A stretch of DNA of 8,312 bases. It comes from Kiritimatiellia bacterium. Its GTDB lineage: Bacteria; Verrucomicrobiota; Kiritimatiellia; RFP12; UBA1067. The translations under genes and the position numbers were made by a program. Below the pieces are notes generated by a model. It made no database searches and was not told the DNA's origin. It was given only the letters and a program-made list of their open reading frames with translations. Shown here piece after piece: positions 1 to 5,438 of the stretch. How positions within the stretch are numbered: the stretch's first letter is position 1; every line of letters starts with the position of its first letter. The stretch covers positions 1-8,312 of the forward strand of contig JAFPNP010000367.1 of assembly GCA_017411125.1 (NCBI GenBank), in the 5' to 3' direction.

Positions 1-555
1 CAGATCGCGCTCGATCGCGAGCGTCGGCTCCAGCCAGAAGATGCCGTCCGAAAGTCCGAGTTCAAGGTTGAGGTACTGCGTATCGCCCATGTCGCTGTGA
101 TAACGCTCGATGTATTCGTACATGTAGTTGAAGTCCACGGAGAGCGTGCCGAACTTCTCGCTGAGTTCGAACTCGTGCGCAAGGCCAACGATGGAGTCGA
201 GCGTCGTCCAGCGGCCCGCCCGGTTGCCGTAGCCGCCGCGCTTGCCGTTGCCCTTCGTCACGTCGAAGATGGACTCGACGCCGAAATACACCCAGTCGAA
301 GAACGTAATCTGCGCGCCCGGCACCACGATCGGGTCTTTGCCGTCGATCATTCCGTAAGTCATATAGCGCGAATCGATTCCGATGTGGAACTCGGCGGAG
401 ACGAGGTTGTCGAACAGATCGTCGGACTCCTCGACCTCGACGGGCTTGGCGCTCTTCGTATCCGCATTCGTCGGAACGGCCGCCTTTTCAGCTGCAACCG
501 CGCCGATTGCGAAACCCGCAGCCACGAAGGCCGCTGTCAGTGTCTTGATGTTCAT
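1..555 (-). CDS. Exported porin-like outer-membrane protein, N-terminal 185 residues (partial)
   Basis: An open frame runs from an ATG at 555 to the left edge without a stop, so the C-terminus lies outside the window. The first 22 or so residues form a clear signal peptide: MNIK, then a hydrophobic Ala/Val/Phe/Gly run ending in AVAA before EKA. A polar, acidic linker follows (to about residue 45). The rest alternates polar and hydrophobic residues, with many aromatics and glycines, in short strand-like stretches (for example FDWVYFGVESIFDV and the FWLEPTLAIERDL end), which is typical of transmembrane beta-barrel strands. The pattern resembles TorF/Gcw_chp-type putative porins, but that family call is only a resemblance. 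The start is supported by an A/G-rich stretch (AAGGAAAAGAAG on the minus strand) just upstream. It lies 90 bases beyond the Feo genes on the same strand and carries an upstream block shared with the feo promoter, so an iron-linked role is possible but unproven. Confidence 0.75.
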   Translation of the reverse strand, partial: MNIKTLTAAFVAAGFAIGAVAAEKAAVPTNADTKSAKPVEVEESDDLFDNLVSAEFHIGIDSRYMTYGMIDGKDPIVVPGAQITFFDWVYFGVESIFDVTKGNGKRGGYGNRAGRWTTLDSIVGLAHEFELSEKFGTLSVDFNYMYEYIERYHSDMGDTQYLNLELGLSDGIFWLEPTLAIERDL

Positions 556-605
556 TTTTCTTCTTTTCCTTTTTGTGTCCCGGAGCTTCCGCGCCGAGAA
601 CGGTT

Positions 606-647
606 TTAGTTTACCAAAAATCATTTATCCTACAAAGCGGGAACTTC
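606..647 (-). promoter_or_regulatory. Conserved promoter-like block R1 upstream of the outer-membrane protein gene
   Basis: This 42-base block aligns without gaps to the block at 3926-3967 in front of the feo operon, with 31 of 42 identical bases by hand count. Two sub-blocks are strongest: TTAGTTTACCAAAA (606-619, plus-strand reading) and AAGCGGGAACTTC (635-647, one mismatch to the other copy). Read on the minus strand it offers a -10-like TAAACT (608-613) and a weak -35 (TTTGTA at 631-636, or TTGTAG at 630-635) with 17 or 16 bases between. That would put the transcript start near 601 and give a leader of about 46 bases. The second arm of the feo palindrome is not preserved here. The block touches the stop codon of the preceding gene. 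Promoter function is inferred; the repeat itself is seen directly. Confidence 0.55.
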
Positions 648-804
648 ACTTTCCGCCGTCGTGGCAGTGGCATTCGCCGCCGGTACGGCGGCACTCGCCG
701 CCGCATCCGCACGAACACGGAGCGCCCTTCCTCATGTTGCGCCACACCGCGAACCCGGCGGCGGCGAACACAGCCACAAGGACGATTGCGGACGCCGCGT
801 TCAT
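646..804 (-). CDS. FeoB-associated Cys-rich membrane protein (52 aa)
   Basis: This small gene begins at an ATG that overlaps the feoB stop codon (ATGA), which indicates translational coupling, and it ends at TGA 646-648. An in-frame open stretch extends far upstream inside feoB, but only this start makes sense: the upstream part is a shadow of feoB. The protein has one membrane helix (about residues 4-22, ASAIVLVAVFAAAGFAVW), then a basic RNMRK segment. It ends in a Cys/His-rich tail with Cys at 30, 32, 34, 38, 45 and 47 and His at 46 and 48. Size, position directly after feoB and the helix-plus-Cys-tail design match the FeoB-associated Cys-rich membrane protein family (Pfam FeoB_associated). 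By the positive-inside rule the tail should face the cytoplasm. Its biochemical role is not established; metal binding or handing iron over below FeoB is an inference. Confidence 0.85.
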   Translation of the reverse strand: MNAASAIVLVAVFAAAGFAVWRNMRKGAPCSCGCGGECRRTGGECHCHDGGK

Positions 805-3407
805 GCCGCCACCGCCGCCTTCCTGCCGGGACGCACCACCATCCACAGGCACCAGAGATCCACGAGAATCGCAACCGCCGTCCACGCGCCGAAGCAACCG
901 CACAGCACTGCCAGGCCGATCTGGTATATCGACATCGCGAGCGCGTAGCCTACGAACAGCTGGAAGGCGATCGCGAACCAGCCCCACGCCTTCGATCCCA
1001 TCTCCCGGAACGTGACGGCGATCGCCACCATGCAGGGCGGGATGAAGAGGTTGAATACCATGAAGGACATCGCGATCAACTTCGCGACGGCACCTTTCGA
1101 CGCATCCGGAACGCACGCCGGCACGAACGAGGCGAAAAGATTCGTGATATGGGCGGCGGTGGATGCACCGTCCATGTTCGCCGCCACGAGGCCGAGCGTC
1201 GCCGTGGCCTGCTCCTTGGCGATTTCCGCGGACACCGACGCCGCCACGCCCTGCCACGTTCCGAATCCGAGCGGCGCGAGGAGGCTCTTGAACCAGCCGC
1301 CCACGGTCGCCAGCATCGACCGATCGATTCCTTCCTCGCCGACGAGGTTGAAGCCGAAGTCGAAGTTCATTATGAACCAGAGGAACACGCACGCGGGGAA
1401 GATGATGAGGCCGGCCTTCAGGATGTACGCCTTGAGACGGCTCCACGTATGGCGCCATATGCCGCCCAACGTCGGCATGTGGTAGGCAGGCAGCTCCATC
1501 ACGAACGGCGCGGCCTCGCCGGCGAACGCCTTGGACTTCTTGAGCGCGATGCCGCCGAGCACGATGATCGCGATGCCGATCACGTCCATCAACGGAGCCA
1601 CGTACCACATCTCGCGGAAGAACACTGCCGCGAACATGGCGATGATGACCGTCTTAGCGCCGCAGGGGATGAACGTGGCGAGGATGATAGTCATGCGGCG
1701 GTCGCGCTCGTTCTCGATGGTGCGTGCGGCCATCACGGCAGGAACGCCGCAACCCTTGCCCACGATCATCGGTATGAAGCTCTTGCCGGACAGGCCGAAC
1801 TTGCGGAAGAGGCGGTCCATGATGAACGCCACGCGCGCCATGTACCCGCAGTCCTCGAGGAACGCGAGAAACAGGAACACGATCATGATCACCGGCACGA
1901 AACCGAGAACCGTCGCGACGCCGCCCCATGCACCGTCGTTCACGAGGCTGGCCACCGTTTCGCCCACGCCCATCTTCTCGAGCGCCCCGCCGACGAGCGC
2001 GCCGATGCCGGGCACCCACACGCCGAAGTCGGACGGATCCGGCTCCTCCCACTCCGCCGCCTTCTTGTAGGCGGCGTAGTCGACGTCCCAGAGCTCGGGT
2101 TCGCCGCAGCCGCAGCCCTCGCACTCCTCGCCGGCTTCACGCTTTGCGGAGCACTTCTCGCAGTCGCACTCCTTGGCGACGGGCTCGCCCGTCTCCTCGT
2201 CCTCCACGAAAACGCCCTTGGCGACGACGGTCTTCGCAACCGCCTCGTCGATCTTCTCCGGCATCTCCTCCAACTTTTCGCCGTCGGGCTTGCCTTCGTT
2301 GACCTTTTCGAGGTACGCCTCCTCCCACTTGGACTTGGAGGCATCCTGCTTGGCGAACTCGCCCTGCGCGTCCTCGAATTCCATGCCCTTGTACTTGCCA
2401 TCCTCCCTGCACTCATGCGTAGTGAACGGAAAGTGCCAGCCGTCGCCGAGGAAGCCATCGTTCGCCCAGTCGGTGAGGATTGTGCCCGGCCCCTTCTCGG
2501 CGACCGCGAGCCACCACATCGCGCAAAGCGACAGAATGAATATCGGAAGCGCGAGTATGCGGTTGGTCACGATCCGGTCTATCTTGTCGGAAAGCGACGT
2601 GGACGCCTTGCGCGGAGAACGCTTGAACGCCTCGCCGGATATCTTCTGTATGTAGGCGTAGCGCTGCGTGGTGATGATGGACTCCGCGTCGTCGTCCATC
2701 TCCTTCTCGCAGTCCTTGATGTGCCCTTCAACGTGCGCGATTATGTCCTGTGGGACGTTCAGCGTCTCGACCGCCTTCGCGTCGCGCTCGAACACCTTGA
2801 TCGCGGCCCAGCGGCTCGTGGCTTTCTCCACCTTGCCGTGCAGCGACTCCTCGATGTGCGCGAGCGCATGCTCCACCGAACCAGTGAACACGTGCGGACG
2901 TTCGTCCTTCACGCCGTCCGCAGCGGCCTTGACGGTCAGCAGCGCGGCGTTCTCCGTCCCTTCGCCCTTGAGCGCCGAAATCTCGACAACCGGGCATCCG
3001 AGCGCCTTGGCGAGTTTCGCCGTATCGACGCTGTCGCCGTTTTTGCGCACAACGTCCATCATGTTCACGGCGACGACCATCGGAAGGCCGAGCTCAAGGA
3101 GCTGCGTCGTGAGGTACAGGTTGCGCTCCAGGTTCGAGCCGTCGACGATGTTGAGGATGGCATCCGGCTTCTCGTTCACGAGATAGTTCCGAGCCACGAC
3201 CTCTTCAAGCGAATACGGCGAGAGCGAGTAGATGCCGGGGAGGTCCTGGATCGTGACGTCCTTGCGCCCCTTGAGAACGCCCTCCTTCTTCTCCACCGTG
3301 ACGCCCGGCCAGTTGCCGACATACTGGTTGGAACCAGTCAAGTCGTTGAAAAGCGTCGTCTTGCCACAGTTCGGGTTGCCGGCGAGCGCGATCTTAACAT
3401 TAGCCAT
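801..3407 (-). CDS. feoB: Ferrous iron transport protein B, FeoB (868 aa, with Cys-rich insertion)
   Basis: FeoB is the inner-membrane Fe2+ transporter with a cytosolic GTPase domain. The G motifs are all present: G1 GNPNCGKT (10-17), Thr37, DLPG (55-58), NMMD (115-118) and SALK (143-146). A helical linker follows, then the membrane part with TM1 at about 283-302, the LEDCGYMARVAF stretch (516-527), GKGCGVPA (549-556), IPCGAK (579-584), MELPAYHMP (636-644) and a late IPPC near 789-792. The length exceeds E. coli FeoB (about 770 residues) mainly through an acidic insertion at about 325-460, after TM1, which holds six Cys at 413, 415, 418, 428, 431 and 433. GKGCGVPA differs from the usual GFGCNVPA. 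The start is ATG 3407, preceded by GGAAGGGAGA; an in-frame TTG at 3425 lies within that ribosome site and is rejected. The gene lies 23 bases after a feoA and overlaps the next gene by ATGA. The family call is secure. Confidence 0.97.
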   Translation of the reverse strand: MANVKIALAGNPNCGKTTLFNDLTGSNQYVGNWPGVTVEKKEGVLKGRKDVTIQDLPGIYSLSPYSLEEVVARNYLVNEKPDAILNIVDGSNLERNLYLTTQLLELGLPMVVAVNMMDVVRKNGDSVDTAKLAKALGCPVVEISALKGEGTENAALLTVKAAADGVKDERPHVFTGSVEHALAHIEESLHGKVEKATSRWAAIKVFERDAKAVETLNVPQDIIAHVEGHIKDCEKEMDDDAESIITTQRYAYIQKISGEAFKRSPRKASTSLSDKIDRIVTNRILALPIFILSLCAMWWLAVAEKGPGTILTDWANDGFLGDGWHFPFTTHECREDGKYKGMEFEDAQGEFAKQDASKSKWEEAYLEKVNEGKPDGEKLEEMPEKIDEAVAKTVVAKGVFVEDEETGEPVAKECDCEKCSAKREAGEECEGCGCGEPELWDVDYAAYKKAAEWEEPDPSDFGVWVPGIGALVGGALEKMGVGETVASLVNDGAWGGVATVLGFVPVIMIVFLFLAFLEDCGYMARVAFIMDRLFRKFGLSGKSFIPMIVGKGCGVPAVMAARTIENERDRRMTIILATFIPCGAKTVIIAMFAAVFFREMWYVAPLMDVIGIAIIVLGGIALKKSKAFAGEAAPFVMELPAYHMPTLGGIWRHTWSRLKAYILKAGLIIFPACVFLWFIMNFDFGFNLVGEEGIDRSMLATVGGWFKSLLAPLGFGTWQGVAASVSAEIAKEQATATLGLVAANMDGASTAAHITNLFASFVPACVPDASKGAVAKLIAMSFMVFNLFIPPCMVAIAVTFREMGSKAWGWFAIAFQLFVGYALAMSIYQIGLAVLCGCFGAWTAVAILVDLWCLWMVVRPGRKAAVAA

Positions 3408-3430
3408 GTCTAATCTCCCTTCCAAAAAAA

Positions 3431-3649
3431 TTACGCTACTTCTATCGCGGCGGCCTCGTCCTTGCGGATGGACAACTCGTAGCCGCGCACCGTCAACTCG
3501 ATTGGATCGCCGAGCGGGGCGATCTTGCGCACTGCCACCTCGGTGCCCTTCGTGAGGCCCATGTCCATTATGCGGCGCTTCACGGCTCCTTCGCCGTTCA
3601 AGCGCACCACCTTCACCGTCTGCCCCGGCTTTACTTCGCTGAGAGTCAT
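3431..3649 (-). CDS. feoA: FeoA family protein, second copy (72 aa), canonical type
   Basis: FeoA is a small cytosolic SH3-like partner of FeoB that is needed for ferrous iron uptake. This 72-residue protein has the normal length and signature: a MGLTKGTEV turn near the middle, then KIAPLGDPIELTVRGYELSIR and a C-terminal EAAAIEV, close to the family pattern of GDPI, VRG and LRxxEA. The ATG at 3649 is preceded by AAAGGAAA on the minus strand at good spacing. It sits 33 bases after the other feoA and 23 bases before feoB, so all are probably on one transcript. It is the more canonical of the two copies. Nothing looks truncated. Confidence 0.93.
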   Translation of the reverse strand: MTLSEVKPGQTVKVVRLNGEGAVKRRIMDMGLTKGTEVAVRKIAPLGDPIELTVRGYELSIRKDEAAAIEVA

Positions 3650-3682
3650 CTATTTTTCCTTTAGCTTTAGCACGTTTTGTCG

Positions 3683-3892
3683 TTACACGAGAATGCGCAT
3701 CGCGAGACCGCTGTCGACGGCCACGCGCGAATCGCAGATTCCGAGAATATAGCTCCCGGCCGTCTCGGAGATCACCGTGACCTCCGCGCCTTCCACGAAA
3801 CCCATCGAGGCAAGATGCTTCTTCACGGCATCATTGCCCTTCACCGCCTTCACGCGGTGCCTGCTTCCAATTGTCATCAATGTTATCGGCAT
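3683..3892 (-). CDS. feoA: FeoA family protein, first copy (69 aa), divergent type
   Basis: This is the first gene of the feo operon. It has the FeoA fold signature (VKKHLASMGFVEGAEVTVIS) but differs from the second copy downstream: the GDPI and VRG elements are replaced by GSYILGICDSRVAVDSG, ending AMRILV. This matches, from general knowledge, the second FeoA type found in operons with two feoA genes, and it is not a recent duplicate, since the two proteins share little beyond the motif residues. The start at 3892 has a clear AGGAG five bases upstream. The operon promoter block lies about 34 bases upstream. A plausible role is a second regulatory or stabilising subunit for FeoB; this is inferred. 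Confidence 0.9.
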   Translation of the reverse strand: MPITLMTIGSRHRVKAVKGNDAVKKHLASMGFVEGAEVTVISETAGSYILGICDSRVAVDSGLAMRILV

Positions 3893-3922
3893 GTCTGCTC
3901 CTGACCCTGGTTAGGTCGTTGA

Positions 3923-3946
3923 AAGTTAGTTTACCAAAACTAACTT
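3923..3946. repeat. Perfect inverted repeat, candidate operator of the feo operon
   Basis: Arms AAGTTAGTTT (3923-3932) and AAACTAACTT (3937-3946) are exact reverse complements around the four-base spacer ACCA. The site is AT-rich in a GC-rich genome, lies 31-54 bases before the first feoA start, and covers the predicted -10 element of that promoter, which is where a repressor would act. Its TTAG...CTAA outline recalls the DtxR/IdeR metal-repressor box (consensus, from memory, TTAGGTTAGSCTAACCTAA), but the inner bases differ. It is not followed by a T-run and is too close to the start to be a terminator of another gene. The binding protein is unknown. Confidence 0.55.
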
Positions 3947-3967
3947 ACGAACGCAAGCGGAAACTTC
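3926..3967 (-). promoter_or_regulatory. Conserved promoter-like block R2 of the feo operon
   Basis: This is the partner of the block at 606-647, aligned base for base over 42 positions. On the minus strand it gives a -35-like TTGCGT (3951-3956), a 17-base spacer and a -10-like TAAACT (3928-3933), predicting a start near 3921 and a leader of about 29 bases before the first feoA. The conserved GAAGTTTCCGCTT section (3955-3967) lies upstream of and partly over the -35, where an activator site or UP-like element could sit. Both -35 candidates are weak, in keeping with a regulated promoter. Function is inferred from position and conservation. Confidence 0.55.
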
Positions 3968-4005
3968 GAAAAAATGCCGTGCACCTCCGCCGGGCTTGGA
4001 CACGA

Positions 4006-4033
4006 TTGACAAGTTGCGATAAAACTGTATAAT
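4006..4033 (+). promoter_or_regulatory. Near-consensus sigma70-type promoter for the esterase operon
   Basis: A perfect -35 TTGACA (4006-4011) and a perfect -10 TATAAT (4028-4033) are separated by 16 bases, one short of ideal. The predicted start is near 4040, leaving a leader of about 25 bases with AAAGGA (4052-4057) before the ATG at 4065. It diverges from the feo promoter about 40-80 bases away, with no overlap between them. Such a consensus promoter suggests steady housekeeping-type expression. Confidence 0.8.
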
Positions 4034-4064
4034 AGCAGCACGTTTCACCTAAAAGGACTGCAAC

Positions 4065-5426
4065 ATGAACGAAAACCGCTTTTCAAGTGGGATTGCGCGT
4101 CGATGGAGGGCGGCATTGCTGCTCTCGGCCGGATGCGTTCTTTGCGGCGCGGCCGCGCGCGAAGACTACTGGAAACCGAACTACGACGAATCCAAAGTGG
4201 CGCCGTATGCGCTGGAGGATCCGCTCACGTTCCTTGACGGGACAAAGGTGAAATCGCCAGCAGACTGGGCACGGCGCCGGAAGGAAATCATGGGCATTTT
4301 CGCAAAAGAGATGTTCGGGCAGGAGCCTCCAGCGCCCGAGACCGTCGTGGCGGAAAAGATCGACGAGGGCGTCACTCTCGCCGGCTTCGGAATACGAAGG
4401 CAGTACCGGATGTGGTTCAAAGCGGACAAATCCGGCCCCGCAATCGACTGGCTCGTCCTTCTGCCGCGTTACGCGAAGCGCCCAGCCTTGCCGATCATCT
4501 TCCTCAACTACGGCGGCAACTACGAACTCATAAGGGACAAGGAAGTAGCGATGCCGGACATGTGGATCGCTCTGCGCCCAGCCAAAAAGCCCGTCGAGCA
4601 ACTGCGTGGACGCTACGAGAACATGAACAGCATGGAGTTCGTGTTTCCAGCGCACATGATTCTCGCGCGCGGCTACGCCGTAGTAACGGCGTGCTACGCG
4701 CAGGTTTCACCAGATGTCAGTCCCAATGCCGACGGCTCCATTCCGAAAGGTTCGCCGTCGCCGTGGTCCGGCGTATTCGACCTGTGGCCCGCTCGCGACC
4801 CGAAGCGCGACAACAACACGACGTCCATCGGCGCATGGGCTTGGGCGCTCTCGCGCGGCCTCGACCTGGCGGAAAAGCTTCCAGAAATCGATTCCAGAAA
4901 CGCCATCGCCGCCGGCTACTCGCGCCTCGGCAAGACGGCCCTTCTCGCCGCTGCGCGCGACGAACGTTTCGCCGCATGCGTGCCGAACCAGACGGGTGGC
5001 GGCGGATGTCCTCTGGCGAAACGAGACTACGGCGAGAACGTAGCCACGCAGATGCGCATGTTCCGCCACTGGTATTGTCCGGCATACAAGAAGTACGAGC
5101 GCGACCCCGCGACGCTGCTCACGTTCGACCAGCACCTGCTTCTTGCCGCCATCGCGCCGCGCAAGCTCTTCGTACAGGGTTTCGACTCGAAGTGGTTCGA
5201 CACCAAGGGCGAATACCTCGCCTGCAAGGCCGCGTCGCCCGCGTGGACGCTCAACGGCAAGTCCGGCCTCCCGGAGAAGCCCTATCCCGACGACTACTCC
5301 ACGGACTGCGTCGGCGAAAACCTCGCCTATGCACGTCGCACCGAAGGCCACGGATACAGTGCGCACGACTGGACTTGGCTGATGAACTTCTGCGACACGC
5401 TGTTGGAAAAACCGCGTGGAATGTGA
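4065..5426 (+). CDS. CE15-like glucuronoyl esterase, secreted alpha/beta hydrolase (453 aa)
   Basis: CE15 enzymes cleave the ester between 4-O-methyl-glucuronic acid of xylan and lignin alcohols. The N-terminus is a signal peptide (basic ARRWR, then ALLLSAGCVLCGAAA) with likely cleavage after AAA31; Cys24 makes a lipoprotein possible but the lipobox is poor. The nucleophile motif is GYSRLGK with Ser286, the bacterial form of GCSRxGK, followed by RDERFAACVPNQTGGGG and KRDYGEN. The catalytic His is probably His429 (EGHGYSAHDW). The acid is less clear: Gln309 sits 23 residues after the Ser, where Glu is found in the fungal enzyme Cip2, so Asp374 or Asp379 in FDSKWFDTKGE may serve, as in many bacterial members. 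The start has AAAGGA at good spacing behind a strong promoter. It heads an operon of unrelated housekeeping genes. Substrate is inferred from the family; another uronoyl or acetyl ester remains possible. Confidence 0.85.
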   Translation: MNENRFSSGIARRWRAALLLSAGCVLCGAAAREDYWKPNYDESKVAPYALEDPLTFLDGTKVKSPADWARRRKEIMGIFAKEMFGQEPPAPETVVAEKIDEGVTLAGFGIRRQYRMWFKADKSGPAIDWLVLLPRYAKRPALPIIFLNYGGNYELIRDKEVAMPDMWIALRPAKKPVEQLRGRYENMNSMEFVFPAHMILARGYAVVTACYAQVSPDVSPNADGSIPKGSPSPWSGVFDLWPARDPKRDNNTTSIGAWAWALSRGLDLAEKLPEIDSRNAIAAGYSRLGKTALLAAARDERFAACVPNQTGGGGCPLAKRDYGENVATQMRMFRHWYCPAYKKYERDPATLLTFDQHLLLAAIAPRKLFVQGFDSKWFDTKGEYLACKAASPAWTLNGKSGLPEKPYPDDYSTDCVGENLAYARRTEGHGYSAHDWTWLMNFCDTLLEKPRGM

Positions 5427-5432
5427 TATACT
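5403..5432 (+). promoter_or_regulatory. Candidate internal promoter giving a leaderless MBL-nuclease transcript
   Basis: TTGGAA (5403-5408) and TATACT (5427-5432) are 18 bases apart at the very end of the esterase gene. A start about seven bases after the -10 would fall at 5439, the A of the next ATG. No Shine-Dalgarno sequence is visible between the esterase stop and that ATG (ATACTTGCGCC), unlike every neighbouring gene, which fits leaderless translation. A purely coupled, read-through start is the alternative. The call rests on sequence pattern only. Confidence 0.35.
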
Positions 5433-5438
5433 TGCGCC

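Noticed and set aside
573..600. A GC-rich stretch between the Feo genes and the outer-membrane protein gene as a terminator
   Set aside because: I could find only a three-pair stem and no T-run, so a terminator is not supported.
617..629. GATAAATGATTTT on the minus strand as a possible Fur box
   Set aside because: It resembles half of a Fur site only with an added base, has no second half, and is not kept in the feo copy of the block.
646..1608. A 320-residue minus-strand frame that includes the small Cys-rich protein
   Set aside because: Its upstream part is an off-frame reading of feoB with low-complexity Arg/Gly sequence. Only the last 52 residues, from the ATG at 804, are a real protein.
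573..3413. A 946-residue open frame on the plus strand opposite feoB
   Set aside because: It is antisense to a secure FeoB, is full of Arg, His and Glu with no recognisable domain, and lacks a ribosome site. Long mirror frames are common in GC-rich genes.
3408..3425. A TTG start for FeoB six codons upstream
   Set aside because: It lies at the edge of the GGAAGGGAGA ribosome site that serves the ATG at 3407, and the extra residues MEGRLD are not typical of FeoB.
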